64,000 nucleotides of DNA, taken from the NCBI GenBank assembly GCA_018697195.1, contig CM031871.1, forward strand, positions 373,909 to 437,908, given 5' to 3'. Made by a program: the position numbers and the translations under genes. Origin of the DNA: Certhia americana (Eukaryota; Chordata; Aves; Passeriformes; Certhiidae). The notes under the pieces are model-generated. The model was not told the origin of the DNA. It saw only the letters and a list, made by a program, of their open reading frames with translations, and did not search any database. This document shows, piece by piece, positions 36,527 through 51,500 of the stretch (the first letter of the stretch is position 1; each line of letters starts with the position of its first letter).

Positions 36527-39500
36527 GTAAGCGGCGCCGGGAGCGCCGTGCCCGGGCGGGGGTGGGGAGCCGGGATGGTGGGACGGGAAGCGGCCGAAGC
36601 TGCTGTGGGGCGCGGTGCCGGGCGGTGTCTCTGTGCCGGGCAGCTTGCACACCCCGCTGGGCTCCCCCTGGCCGGCGATGGCTGCCGGGAAGCGCTGCGG
36701 CGGGCACCTCCGAGCGGCCGGAGCTGAGCCGTGCTGGAAGCGCCCGCAGTCCCTGAGCAGGATGTGAGTCTTTGCTAAGGACTGACGTTGCCCAATGTCC
36801 TAAAAGTTTTAACCAGTTCGTTGCAGCTGAAGGGCTTTTAGGAGAGCGCGAGGAATTAAACATTACATGTACCTGAGGTTTTGGGATAGGCAGGTTTTTG
36901 TTGCCTTTTCTCCCTGTGAAACCGGCCAGACAGGAGCTGCCAATGCAGTGTCTCTGTAAAAGGTGAACCAACCAACCGGAGCGAACTTTTTGAGTATGAG
37001 CTCCTAGCTGGTCACTCTCTCTGGTGGTTTTTGAGGATTGTGTTGGATTTGTTTTGTTGGTTCTTTTTGTTTTGGGGTGTTTTTGTTTCAGATACATGTA
37101 AAGAGTGTATAGAAGGGGGAAGAGATCTGCTTTTGGTTTTTACTTCTGTTAACAATAGCAGTGAGACAGGAAAATGGACAGCTGTCATCTAAGCTGGACA
37201 ACTTTATATGCCATGGTGTGCTTTCAGTAGACTGAAAAAGGCAGATAGGTACAGCTATAGATAAATGTATAAGAAAATGTGTCCTTTGGTATGAAAGCTG
37301 CTACAATCTTTTCTCGTACACGTTTCCTATCTTTTGTCTAGTCTGACACTTCTCCTAATGTTTGACTATATCCTTACCCCTGTTTTACCAGACCCCTGCT
37401 CTGCTGCCTTCTCTCTTATTTAAAGAGACCCCAAGAAAACAGACCAGTTTTGAAATTTTACTTTAGGCTGGACATAATAGAGTTACAAAATGTAAAGGCT
37501 TGGTGAAGGGAAAATAACAATATTGCTTAGGGATCTCACGTAACCACGATATCCCAAACCTTGTTAGTTACAGGGGCTGACTATAATATATTAAAGAGTC
37601 TCTGCAAGTCCTTGCATGACTGAGCTCTGACTTTGTCTTGCTGTCTTGCTTTTAGGAAATGTGACCATAGTAACTGGGTGAGGGGTTCACCAGAACATCA
37701 CCAGCTTTTACAGAGGAGCTGTGTTGCCCCACAACTCTGGTGTGCACACAGAGCAATGAATGTGCAGGCCTGCTATGTTGGCCTTTTCTAGCAAAAGCCA
37801 ATTTCCAAAGTGCAGATAGACTTCAGAAAAAGGAGTGAGCTCAAGCTGGGGAGCAGCCTCTCTAAGCAGTTGTGAAGCTGCCAAGTCATGTAGGAAAAAG
37901 CCCCATCAACTGAAGCTGCAACAGTTGAAAACAGTTCCCCCTTCCCTTTCTGTGGGTTGTGCTGTTTTCAGAGGATGATTTAGTAACCTCCCAACGTGTG
38001 GCTGTGGTGTGGTTCAGAAGCAGAACTGCTACTGAGCAGGATGGGTGAGACCCAGTTCCTTTGTCTAACCTACCGTGCTCAGGCTGCTGTTGCTCAGCTT
38101 TGGAGCAGGTCAGGCTGAGCCATGGCAACTTCCTCAGCAAAACCTTCACGTGGTAGAGTCTGTTTGGAAAATGAAGTGGTGGAGAGAAAGTGTCATATAT
38201 GGTATCAGTAGACACTTGAAGGGAAAAGGCTTGTTAACAGCTTATATTATTAAAATGCCAAAAAATGCACTTAATGGGCCTTATTCGCCACCACTCCACC
38301 AAATGTGCTCAGCTGTAGGGCTGAATAATACAGCTGTAAATCCAGTTCTTACCGGTGACCATTGCTTGAATATGTTATCTGCAGGGACTTTTTTCCTGTG
38401 TGCAGGGGAAAAAACATCACAGAGCTTAAATGCCCACCTGTTTTTTCACCATCAAGTGTTAAAGCACTGCATTCAGTTGTGCAGTAACTGGTTTGGGTGG
38501 TGGCATGCCTGGGTGTCCTGGAGGAATGCAGTGTTCATAACCCTGCTGTCTTTGAGGGGCTGGACAGATGTACATAGTTTGGTCTCTGAAATGTATCTTG
38601 CCAGCTTGCTTCACTGGGAGTCTCTGGACAAGAATTGATGTAACATCTCTCATGAAGGCAAGCCATGATGGTGCACGTGAGGATGACTTTTCCCTGGTCT
38701 CCTTTGCAAATGTGTTCATTTTGCCCTTGCTATTGATTGACTTCTGTCATTCCCCTCTGTGGCATCTTTCTGCTGTGTAGGATGTTAACATAACCCATGA
38801 TCACACTGAGTGCTGCTGAAATATTACTGGACTCCTTAGCATGAAAAGGATTCATGATCAAAACTATTGAACTTCAGCATAAAAAAGGTTACTGATCAAA
38901 ACTATGAAAATATGACTTTAGAATGGATTTTTATGAAGAAATTTTAACTTTTGAATTTGGATTTTGATTTTGCTGAGAATTGATATGAGGGCAAGACAGA
39001 AAGTTAGGAACCATAGAGAAAAATGCTTAAAAAAATTAAAACAATTTTGTAAAAGATGCTGGTTTCTTACAAGCCTTAAACAAATCATCCTTCAGCATTT
39101 ATTCCTGTAATGTGTTCATGTGTTGATCTCTGCTTCTTTTTACTAGGCAGTTGAAAAAGGGACACTTCAGTAAACTCCAAATCATCCAAGCCTCAGAAGA
39201 TACATAGAATGGTACAAAAGTGAAAGGCAGATTTTGGAAGCTGGAGCCCTTCCCATTCAGCAGCCACTCTTTAAAGGAAAACTGGACACTTGCCTGGCTC
39301 ACAGTGGTTTCTTTCTAGTTACCACAGCATCCTGCTGGAAAATCTTTGCCTCCCATTACTTTAATTGAATTGTTACGGGATGGTGCTGTTAATCGGTTTC
39401 CCAGGTTTATTTCATTCAGATTCATGTGATTCTCCACAGCATATGGTCTGTTCTTTTTTATGTCAAAAGCAAAACAAAAATCATTTTAAAAACCCAAAAG

Positions 39501-42500
39501 AAACAAGTGCTTAGCTTTTTCTGAAAATACAGTAAGTAAACATGAAAAGTTGACTGTGCCTGCCCTGCTGAGAATAGTTTCAGCATCACCTCACAATCAT
39601 CTGTTTCTTGTATGTATGCTTCCCATGTCTGTAGCTTTGCTTCTCAGGCTTGGTTTAAGCCCAGTTGGCAAGTAAACCTCACATAGCCACTCACTCGCTC
39701 CCCCACCACTGGGATGGGGGGGAGAATCAGGAAAGTAAAAGTGAGAAAAATTTGGGGTTGAGATAAAAACCATTTAATAAGTAAAGCAAAAGCCATGCAT
39801 TCAAGCAAAGGAGTTGTTTATCACCACTTTCCGTGGGCAGGCAGGTGTTCAGCTGCCTCCAGGACAGCAGGGATCCATCATGCATAACAATGACTCGTGA
39901 AGACAAACACTATCGCTCTGAACATCCCCTTCTTCATCTTTCTTCTCCTAGCTTTATATGCTGAGTTTGATGCCTTACAGTATCCCTGTGGGTAGTTGGG
40001 TCAGCAATCCCAGCTGTGTCCACTCCTGATTCCTGCACCCCCTGCCTTCTGGCTTGCAGTGGTTACACAAGCAGAAACGGTCTATGCAAGCCCTGCTCAG
40101 CAAGAACAAAAAATATCTGTTATCAACACTGTTTCCAGCCCAAATCCAAAACACCACCCCGTACAAGCTACTGGAAATTAACTCTATTCCAGCACACTCA
40201 AGTAGGGAAACTAGTTAAATACTTCTGCTGTCCAAAGCTATGTTAATGTGCTCTGGATGAGTCAATGCATCAAGTAAGGTTTTGTGTTGATTGGACCTTT
40301 AGAAGGGAAAATCAACAAGTGTTCCCCCAGGTGCTGAGGAGGTAGCCAGTGCAAATCGGACATGGTTGACTTCCTTTGCTGCGAACCCAATTGGTCTTTT
40401 TCTCTAATTGCTTCCTGGCTTTATAATGTCATTTTCTGGAGTTTCACTTTTTGGTATAAAAGGGTGCCCTTTTTGCAGCTGCCCAGACCTGCTCACCTGG
40501 CTACTCTACAAAAAGGAGATGGGGGTTTTCATGGAAAGTCCTTTCTAGGGCTTCCCTTTCCTTGAGCTTCTTACACCTCTGCCTGCAGTATGGCTTTAAC
40601 TTCGCTTATCTTTGCTTCCTTATGCCAATAGTGAGGACTTCCTGTGTAAATGAGTTGTTCTTAGAAGTGTTTTCAGCTCCTGGGTCATTCCTGTAGTGCT
40701 TTGGGGACTGGAAAGGGAGCAGACCAAGAAGTTAATTGCTGCCTTGTGGTAGGAGAATGCTTCCCCTCTTCTTGTGGCAGACCTGCTAAATGCTCAACTA
40801 AGTGATGGCAGCTTAAAACACTTCAGTAATAGTTATCTACATGTAAAAAAATTTGTTGGCACAGCAGGTAAAGAGGTTAGTGCAGGGTAGGAAAAATAAC
40901 TGTGTAGGTGGTCCCTTGAAAACCCTGAGTGGGGTTGGGGAAAGGTGATAAAATACTGTTGGTGATAAAGTACCAGATAAAATAATGTTGTTTTTCCCCA
41001 TAGAAACCCAGTGTTGAAAAGGTAAGAAAGGCTTTAATTACTAAGTGTCAGTTCTGAATCCTCATCAAAAGATGGATGGCTTCTCATTGAGTTCTGGATT
41101 TTTTAATGAATGTTAGAAAGGGCACAACAGTCTCATCAAAGCTGGGAACATGCTTGTGAACACTTCATTTGGGATAACAGACCTGGAGGAAGAGAGGATC
41201 CATTTGTACTCTGTGCTGGATCGATATTCATCTTCATCATTAAACAAAAAAGGGGGAATGCAGCATTTCCTCACTTCACCGTGTGGTGTCAGCTATGATG
41301 CCAAACACCAGCAGTCAAATGAAAGCAGATGTTGCTGTTTTTCAGGCTAGTAATGCCTTATATTATAAGGGCTTTGTTGTGATGGCATGTACAATAATTA
41401 CTGATAACTGCAACAGAACAAGGACAAATTGACTGAATATTAAGTGATAGGCTTTAACAGAAATCATTACATTAAAAAAAATCCCTATGGTTAGTAGCCA
41501 GTTATTTTTGTTTCTTCTTGAGGATTCATCCCAGAGTAGCCACTCACTTTGCCCTCAGTGGAAAACACCATAGCAGTTGCTGTGAAGAAAATTAACTCCA
41601 TGTCAGATAAAACCACTGCCCCTTTTTACATAACGGGCTTTGTCATGCCACATAATGTACCTTAAAAAGCCTGATTAAGGGTCTGAAGAAGTGTTAGGAC
41701 TAATTTTTTCATAGCTTAATCCATTCTTTCATACTGGTATTCATAATTTTTATTTGTCTCTTTTTCAGTGGTTGTAATTAGTTTGGGTTTGGTTTCTTTA
41801 GCATTTACTTCTTTGCTTTCCATTTCCTTTTTTTTCTTTTTTTTTCTCTCATTAATACAGGATTTAGGTTCCAGGTGCTGTTTTTCAATATACCTCTATC
41901 TTAGGTTCATTTGTGGTACAGTAATTGGAGTGTGGATGTTGTTTCTTGTGAAGGGTGCCTGAAGGCTGGATTTGTACCTGTGTGTGTTGTTACGACTTGT
42001 GTAGCAAAAGCCTGGAAAAGATTTTCAAGTTCTATTTTTTATATAAGCATGAGGAGCTTAATGCCAAATCTTCCTGCTTTTGCTCCAAGTTTGCAGGAAC
42101 ACAGATACATGAGCTGAAATGTGAGCATTAATCTGTGAAGTATTTTCATTACCAAAAAGGCACAGTTGGCTTGTTCAAGCACCCTTCCCTAAAAATGTAA
42201 ATATACCCTTGGACACTAAGCCCCAAATACACTTGGAGTTGATCTTAGGAAGTTGTAGAGAGTTTAAAAACCCAACTGCCTTCCCTGCTCCACTGAAATG
42301 AATTGTATGATGGCAATGGTATGACAGTAATATCCAGCTTTATTTGTCATGGATAGGAAATGAGTGAGAGCAAACCTAGCTGTTCTCTTGATTTACCATG
42401 TCAGTGACAACTTCAGGCTTCCTTCTCACTGCAATTTTGCATCACACTAATCAAGCAAGTTGACATGCTTCTCCCTGGCGACCTTGAGAGCATAACTGGG

Positions 42501-45500
42501 AGAAGCCAGGTGAAACCCACATAACTTCTGATTGCTTCTTCATGATCAGTGCATCTTTGTTCTTAATAAGAAAGTACCTAATTCTGATGATTTTTTCTTT
42601 CCTTGATTAACAAAGTGGTATTTGGTTATAGGTTGGACTGGATGATCTCAGAGGTGTCACATAAATTGTGCCCAGGTTTTATGCCCTGTGTCCTTGGCTT
42701 TTTGATTAACAGCTCAGTCCAATCTTTCCATCATGGTTAATTCTTCCAGTTTGTGTGCATCACAGAAGTGCTTTTTCCTGTCCCTCTCCCAACTCAGCAA
42801 AGCAAGTAAGTGCTGTCAATTTTATTCTGAGAGTAATATTCTTGTTTCTTTCCCCCACAGGATCTAAACTGTCTCGTAAGACATAGTAAGTAATTTTTTT
42901 CTTTGTTGCAGATTTCTCATCAGGTCATGCACTTCTTCTTATATTTTTTTTTTCTTTTCTTTTTTTTAACTGGGTTCATTCAGCTTGTTTTTCCTGCCAG
43001 AATCAGAGAGTTGGAAAAGGAAACGCTGCTATCATGCTTTGCTTTTAGAGTTTCCAGTTTGATCCATTATAAGCTCCAGCTAGAAGAGGAATGGAAAGTT
43101 ATGTCTTTTTTGGGAAAGAGTTTGAGGGTAGGCAGTGGCATGAGTAGAACCCAACCCAACTTGTTTAGTTTCTATTTAAAACTGGGATCATCAGTTTTTA
43201 AAGAAATGGGAATTTAAGGACAAGTTTGCCAGTAAATGTTCATTACAAGACATTATGAAAATTGATGAAAAATTAATGTATGAACTAGAATTAAAAAAGG
43301 ATCATAGTGGGGTTCAGTTGAGAGTAATTAATGTAAATTAATGGGGATAAGGGGTCAAGTCTTAGCAATGGCATGCATCTGAAAGATCTTAATACAATTA
43401 CAGAGTTCTGGAAAATGTTCTCAAAAAAAAAAAAAAAGAAAGGAAAATGTTCTGAAATTGTCCATTTGGTGCCTGGAGGCAATGGGGCAGCACTGCAGAG
43501 CTCCTTGGCTTTTCCTTGCAGTCCTCTTTCTAAGCAAGCTCATTTCTGCCTCAGTGCCCAACCCTGTGTCATAATGGCACAAGTATTTTTGTAGCCAGTA
43601 GTATTTTTTGCAATATTCTTGTTTGACTTGCCAGATTAGGGAGAGGACTATGCTGAAAATAACCAGATTTAAAACTTCTTTGGCAGGAGAGGGCTTCGGT
43701 GGGATCAGGTTGGATGATATTTCCCACTGGCACACAGCCACTGGAATACAGTTTGACAATACGGCTGAGCCAAACTTCAGCACCATCGTTAAAGTGCTGC
43801 CTAAGTTAAATATTTGGTTTAAATTCTGCCTTATAGCTCTTGTTATGTTTTTCTGCTCTAGGGGAAATCTATTTTTTTAGTGTTTAGTACACTCTTTGCT
43901 GAAAGGTACTTTACTTTTGTCAGGCTTTTTATAGATTTTTTTTTTGTAAAATGAGCATTTGAGGATTGTTTAGTTACTCCTTAACCTAAATCCATACTGT
44001 TTATCTGAAGGAATAGTGCCCACATTCCACTGTTTCCATCACATATCCAGCAAAATAGACCCAAAGTGTACTTCAGGGAGGCCTGATTGTGCTATTTTTA
44101 ACATGCTCTGAGAAGTCAAATGTGTTACAAAAGCGTAAGTAGATCATGTCTGTCTAATGCCTGTCATACCTGATTTCACTTTCTGATGACTTTACCAGAA
44201 GAGTTTTCCCTAACACTGTGTTGATAAGCATAATTTATTTTTCTGTCCAGAGAGCTCATTAATTTAGGCAAGGCATAACAGGCAGTTGTTGGAAGCTGAA
44301 TTCAGATATATATTCAAATTTGAGGAAAAGCAGTTTTTAGATCCAGGGTAATTAACTATTGGACAATTTCCCTGGGTGGCTGACAGATTTCTTATCATTG
44401 GAAGGCTGAAAGTTAGCACTAACATAGGTTCATTTCAGCAGAAAATTGAAGCAGATACTGAATAAACTTACTTTACCTGTTTTCCTGGCTACATTGATTC
44501 TGACAAGTACTAACAGATTTTAAGGAAAAGAGGAAGTTACTAGTATAAGTTCTGATTATTACAGGCAATTTACGGAGTACTTCTATACCGAAAACTGCCT
44601 TTCTGAACTGGAAGCAGTCTGTCACCCAGTTTTTCCCTCAGAGTAATCCTGACCCAAAGAGCAGATCATAATGATCATAGTTGCAATTAAACAGAGCTTC
44701 CTCAGCCTCACTCTGAACATGGGTTTCATTTCTGGACAGGCACTTGCATGGAGTCAAGCTGGCTGAAGGTTCCTGCATGGACTCCTTCTGCTCCAAGCAG
44801 TCTCCATGTTTCTTCAGATGTTTTCCGTCAGGAGGATGGAAAACTCTTCCCTGTGCTTCAGATAGAGTGGAAAGTGGCCACGGATGGTAAGTGGTGGTTG
44901 TTTAATTTGAGCATGGAACAGAGGAAATAGTTGTGATCTAGTAAGGATAGAGAGGAGAATTATGACTTCAAGTCATGAAAGCAGATCTTTGAGAGGTTGG
45001 CTGCTTGTCTTTGTGTACCTTGATAAAGCAATCTCATCGTTGGAGCCTAAATGAGTACCAATAAGTCACATTTTCTCACTCTCCAAATACCTTTGATTGT
45101 TTGTCTGTAAACAATGCTTCCCTTGCGTACTCTTGTCCAAAGTTTTGCACTGCTTTACGACAGAATTAAACACATTCATTTCTTCCTTCTGCAGGGGCTG
45201 TGTCTGAGTGCTAGAGAGATCTAGTGTGTGAAGAGTTATGATCTCTAGCTATGGTAGTGTAGAAACAGGTTTGACTCGGGTAACCCAGTCATTTCACTCA
45301 GCTGTGCTTGTAAACTCTCTCACTGGGACCATGTGTGCCAAAATAAAGGCGTGTTTGCTTTGGCACCCAAAAACTGCATGAGGCAGCTTTCAGAGGCAGA
45401 GCTAAACACAATACCGCATCTGTGGAACTTCCACAAGGTGTGTGGAGAATGCAATCGCCTTCTCCTTTGCTCCTTCATTTGCAGAGATGTAGCTTTGCCA

Positions 45501-48500
45501 TGCAGGACAACCTTGAGGCCGAGAGTGCTGGTAGTCAGCCCTGCATACTCACTTTTCCATGGCCAGTTATCTTTATGTTGGGATCCTCAGCACCTGAAAG
45601 GAATTAGGCTGTGGCAAGGCTAGGCACAATGGTGCTCTCTGTGGGGTCTGCAGCCTCTCCATGTGCAGAGGAGAGGAAAAGATGAACGTGTCCCTCTGTG
45701 CCTGTGCCTGCAGCCAGCATCCGCTGTCTGGAAGGGGCAGAACTTGCCGTCATGCAGGTGAACAGCAATCAGCAGATCTGTGCCCAGTTTGACTTCCAGA
45801 ACAATTTGCCACTTCAGGTCCGTCCAGATGGAGGCCGGGTGAGTGCAAAGGGCTCCAAATTACATTTGTCTGTAGAATTGTTTCTGCTTTCACTGTTTTA
45901 TGGCAAGGTTATTGATTAAAAAGTACAGACTGCTTAGAGTCTGTATTGGACTTGAGATCTGCTGTCATTTCCCATTTCTCTTCCACTCCTCCCATCCTTC
46001 CTTCAGGTTTTAAGAATTGCTGCTTTTAGTGCCTAGCATGTCATCACTCTGGAGGCTGCTTAAAGCAAACAATTGTAGGGGTTCTTGCATTCTGCTTGAG
46101 AGAATGACATCTTAAAGCCTTTTAACTCAACTCTTTCTATTGCTTCCACTTCTTTCTTGTACTCTCTTGTTGTGGGGTAAAGCACCAACCTTGAGGGTGG
46201 TCCTTCAGCTTACACTCCTTCTAGGAAATTCATCAGAAAAGTGCTGAGCATCCACAACAGTAAGGAATATAAACAAGAAGGAGGTAATTCCTTAACCACA
46301 CAGAATTTGGCCATAGTTAGCTTACCACTTACTAAATACCATAGGCCTAGGAGCCAGTGCCTGTCCCAGAATTTGCACAGCATTGCAGGTGCAGAAAATA
46401 GTATAGATTTAAGAATATCTGTATGGAATGGCCAGGTACAGAACTACATATGTATAAATGCAATTCTAAATGCTCAGCACTTGCACAATGCTACAAAATT
46501 AATACTAGACTGAAATTTCTGTCTTGAAACTGCATATTTTATTCTAGTCTCCTTTCAGTTCAGAATGTAGTTTGGTGGAAATTCCACACAGTGGTTTGGC
46601 ATAAAACTGTTTTATCACCTCAAAGATCCCAAGAAAAAGCTAATTCTAAACAGAAGACTTGAGACAGAGACAGGTATATTTAATACACTTGAGTATTAGT
46701 CAAGGTTCAGTAAAAATGTGGTATGGGATGAGGGAACACAGTGGAACAGGGCCAAGTCAGCTGTTAATTTCAGTGCTGTAAAGAACAACATTGACCTTTA
46801 AAGTCCTTGTGGATGTATTTTGTTTTCAGTGGAATTTCACTTTTGACCGTTTTGAAGTAGAACCTGGCCAGACTTACCAAGTGACTGTGTATCACCTGCC
46901 CAAACTGGGTGTAAATGGAGACTACAATTGCAAGTCCACGTCTCTCACAATGCCTGGTAAGAGGTGATTTAGTTCACTTAGGCCTTGAATTTAGGAATGT
47001 GGTGGTTTGTGGACCTGACATCACTGCTGCTTTTACTTAATTTCAAATTTTCCTGAGTTTCCCCTCTGTTAGTGGCAGCTGGAAGTATAAGCCAGAATTT
47101 CTAAATCAGAAGTTTGGCTTCTAGTACTAAATCCTAGACATGTGAAGTTCAATTTCAAAGGCACAGTTAGGCATAATTTACCAAGAAACTTGGTAGTGCT
47201 GGGTGCCTGACCCTTTCTTGTATACGTGAAAATTTTCCTGTCGCTAAAAGAATTTTAACTGTTTTCCCTGAGGTTGCTGAGCATTGCCCTGTGGCTGCAC
47301 TGACTACTTCATAAATATTTGGTTCTTAATACAAGTCTTGAAAAGTGGTTCTTAACTTTTTTCAACTTACTTATAGTTGTCAACCTGACTTTGTAGTTAT
47401 AAAATGGGAAAAGTGTGGAGTGTGTCAGTCAATGTGACCTGGAAGAGGAGAGGGAGCACTTCATTTTCAGCTCTCTTACCCTTCCTTCTGCCTGTTCACG
47501 CTAAGAACTTCCTGTCTTTTGTCCTCTACTATTGGTCAGAAACCTAATGCATAGTGTCAAGCTCAGCAGCTGCAGGGACCTTTGCTAATTAGAGCTTACA
47601 CATGAATTACAGAGACACTGTAAATTTGTAAACTTTGTAAAGCTTGAACTGGTGACTTTGAAAGTTGGAAATTTGAGATATACAATGTTTTAGCTGAACT
47701 GTCTTAAGTAGGGAGTTGTTCCTTTTCCTTTGTCCAAATCCTGCAGGAGAGACATAATTTAAGGCTGAAAGTTGTAAATCCCACATTGCTAAACATTGAA
47801 TATGTGACTCTACATTTGATTCTGAATGAAGACCCAAAGAGCAAGGCCAATCTACTAAATAAAGGGAATTAGAAATGTGGAAGAGTGTTTTAGGATTAAG
47901 AAAGATTCCAGCCTCCTTATTTTCCTATGTCAGAATGCCCTTGGAGGAATCTATTGCTGAGGTGTGATTACAAGTTGAATATGGACTTTTAATTTTACTA
48001 TTGAGACCCTTTCTGCAACAGTGTTACATTATTGCCATACTGTTAAGTGTGGTATGTTTTTAGTCTCATTCATTTTCTCTGTTCTGAGAAGAAAAAGAAG
48101 AACAAAACACACCATGACATCAGTGAAGGGACTGTTTCTTATGCTGGAAACCAATACTGCTCTTCTACAGAATTTTGCCACTGCTTTGGAACAAAGGTGT
48201 CTACTCATTTAGAAGAGCTTGGTTAGGTCTCTGGCTTCTGACAAAAAAAAAAAAAAAAGTGTTTTTTTCCTAAATGGAAGTACAATATTTCTGACTAATT
48301 ACTTTTGGGGTTGACAATTCTGTGTCTCTGAAACTTCATAGCTGAAGGCCTGTCAAGATCCCTTTTTTCCAAGGGAAAGCTTCTCACTTTCCCAAGAGAA
48401 ATTTTGTAAACATACTCTCCAATAATATTCTTTCTCAAAACAACAAGTTGTGTTTTTCATCCTTGTTTTTCATAACATAAAATATATTGTTTCTCTTACT

Positions 48501-51500
48501 TAGCCAATGGTAAGAGGGAAGGTGGTGTTCCTATTCACCAAACACTTTTTACTTAGCGAAGTATCTTATATAAAGTGCTCCATTTTGTTAATAAAGATTC
48601 CTCTTTTCATCCTTCTAATGAACTTATTTGGAGTCTCTGTGTTTCTGTTCATAAATAACAGCGACAGCTACTGATGGTTTTTCTTGCAGACTGCAGGGAT
48701 TCTCTGATGAAAAGAACCATCCCATGTATAAAAACAGGTAAAATTTTTGAATCATGTAGACGTGGGCACTCTCTTGGAATATTCGACAGTTGAGAAACTG
48801 GGGAATATCCGCCCTACTTCCAGGCAGCTTGTGGGAACCAAGGATCCAGGGTAAAAGTCTGGATGATACAACTCTGCTTGTGAGCTTCAACCCATGGATG
48901 GAGCCAGCCAGGTACCAAATCCATGTGGCCAGTTACTTGAATGAGAAGAGGTGTAAAATGATCACACGGGATTTCACTGAGGTAATTACCTGCCTAAGTT
49001 ATGCCTTCTCTAGAGATTTAGGCAAACATCTTAAATGCTTGCTAAACCAGGGCATTTGAGCAATAATTCTCAAGGAATTTTTTTTTAATTGTCTTTGGAA
49101 AGAGGAATTTGATGGATAAAAATCAAAAAAGAGGTATTGTAATGCATGAAGCAGCCTATAAACACTTGCAAAGTCAAATTTTATATCTGGGCTTTATTAC
49201 CTTTTTCAAGCCAGTGGCTGGGGAGCTAAGACTAAGTAAATTAACCAGAATTAAGGTGCAAAGTTTCAATAAATCATTAAAATACTTTAACAAATATGAT
49301 CACAGGAAGGTGTTAATTAAATTTTTTATATAAAGAACAAGTGATTTAGTAACAGATGCTTCATTCAAACTGAGAATCAATTTCTATAGGTTTTTCAGTC
49401 TATCTTGCTGAGAAGCTCAAAGTGTCCAGACTCTGTTCCAATATAAAAAATGTTTCCCTTCAGGCATCTGAGGGAGGAGAAATACTGAATACTTGGAACC
49501 ACTTTCCACTCTTCTTTGAGTGAGGGCAGATATGTTGGCATTTGGTTTGTTTAATCTTTCTATTCCTTAGCACTTGAAACCCTTAATACTGCATGCACTG
49601 ATATGTTTAAGCTATTACTGACACAGATGGGACAGCTGTGTATTTCCCTAGTGGGAGGGGAATGCACCTCATTTTGGAGTTTGTATCTGCAAATCACTGT
49701 GAAGAATGAGGTTATCATGATATTGATTGCGTACAGCAGGTAGCAAGGGCAACTTGCCTGTTCTAGTGTCAGAAACAGTGTTGACAGCTGCTTTTAATTA
49801 AACAAGAAAGCTTGTTAATGTTTGCACATTACAAATCTGGAGACATCTTCATTGTTGAGAAACTGTAAGTTTAACCCCTTTGGAGTTTTACAATGTACAT
49901 CCCTAATTAATTTCCTGTTACCTGTGCTATCTTAGTCTGTTGTCTTAATTGTATTACCACACCTGTCACACAGGACACCTGCAGAGATGGCAGCTACATC
50001 CTTTACCCAATTTGTGCTCTGTGGGCTTCTTGTTCAAAGGAGAAAAAAATAGTAGCTTCTGCTTCTTTAGACCACTCTGGGTTTTCATGTCAGCTTTTTT
50101 CTTTTTCCTGCTTTCATTCAGTTTTCTTTTTTCCCTTATAACTTGCATCTTATTTCTGCAGGATGGACTACAACAGCAAGTGAATGTCACAATCAAAATA
50201 GAGAAGAACATAAAAGCTTGCTGCAGCTACAAAATACAGGTGGGATCACATTGTTTTCCCTATGTTCTTCCTTCACAATCAAGGTAGGGAGCACATAGGA
50301 ATGTTAGGGGTTTTTTTTCTGAGAATGACTAATCTGTAATTACCTGCATCAGGGAAATATTATGGCTGAAAGAATTTTTGTATAGGTATTCTCTGTAGTC
50401 GGTAACTTCTCCTGAGTACAGGGCTGCCAAGTCAGAGATTATGGGAGTGAGAATGGCCAATGTGCAACCTCAGGAGCTCACAGCTTTCGTCATGTGTGGT
50501 GTAAGAATTCTTGGTTAATCTCATTTTCTGAGGGAAATGGGAACTCTGTGTCTGTGTGCTAAAATACAAGGGACATTGAGGGAGGGGGAAAGTAAATCAG
50601 GGAACAAAATTTCTTTTAAGAATAACTTCTGTTATCTGGATTCAATTTAACTGCAGATTCAGCCGTTCTTTGCAAACTGTGGCGCAGACTGTCTGAGACA
50701 CTCTGCTTTCATCCGATGTGAACCAGTTCCAAGTGAGAACCACATTTCTGTAAATTAGATACACATTGTTTTACAGCTGACAACTGAATTTTTAACATAA
50801 TTCTTGTCTTTTGCAGGTACAGAACCATCGGGTAAGAAGTTCTTCCAGTACCCTGAAATTTTTTTTTGCTCTTTTCCTGTTGTGTAGAAAATGAGAAATG
50901 ATCCTTCCTGGGAATGACCCAATGGGCAGGAAATGTCCCTGTTGAAAATATTATTTGAAAATAGTGAAGTGGACAGCCCATAGATGGTGGTGTATGAACT
51001 GTACCAACCATATTGGGAGCCCACCAAAGCTCCCACTGAAACCTCAGAGGATGTGGAGATCAGATACATGTCAATCACTTGCTAACAAAACACCAGACCA
51101 ACAAAGAGGAGGGAGACCCCAGACCCTAATAATGCTCTTGATCTGGACTGTCACATGAGGGATGAAGAGTTTAGGTCATAAGAGTTTAATTGTCCAGAGA
51201 TTTCTTCATTCAGGGTCCCTCTCTTGAGCCACCAAGCTCAACCAGACAGGCTCATAATCAATATGTGCCAATATATCTCTCTGATGTAGAGCCTGGTGTT
51301 TAAAATTTCTTTAACAGTCCCCTTGTAACACTGAGTTCAGAATTAATTGTGCTAAGAATGACTTCACCATGATTTAATGAGGCAAGTATTTGTATGCAGT
51401 GTGAACCTTAAAGAGCAGTTTTTTGAGAGACACTTCACTTGCACAGAATTCTTTGAGAAGCAGTTTTGACAAGAAGAGTCTTAATATAAAATACTTTCTG

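Larger units (their letters stand above)
36527..42860 (+). other. IL17RA: IL17RA intron 1 with solo LTR
   Basis: A 6.3 kb intron. The CpG-rich zone continues about 200 bp into it. It contains the LTR at about 39.6-40.2 kb, a small CR1 scrap near 42.6 kb and a diverged direct repeat of about 38 bp at 38839-38915. The rest is unique-looking. Confidence 0.75.

Noticed and set aside
36510..37097. 195-codon minus-strand open frame over IL17RA exon 1 and intron 1
   Set aside because: It is antisense to the CpG island, Arg/Pro/Ala-rich and without a domain.
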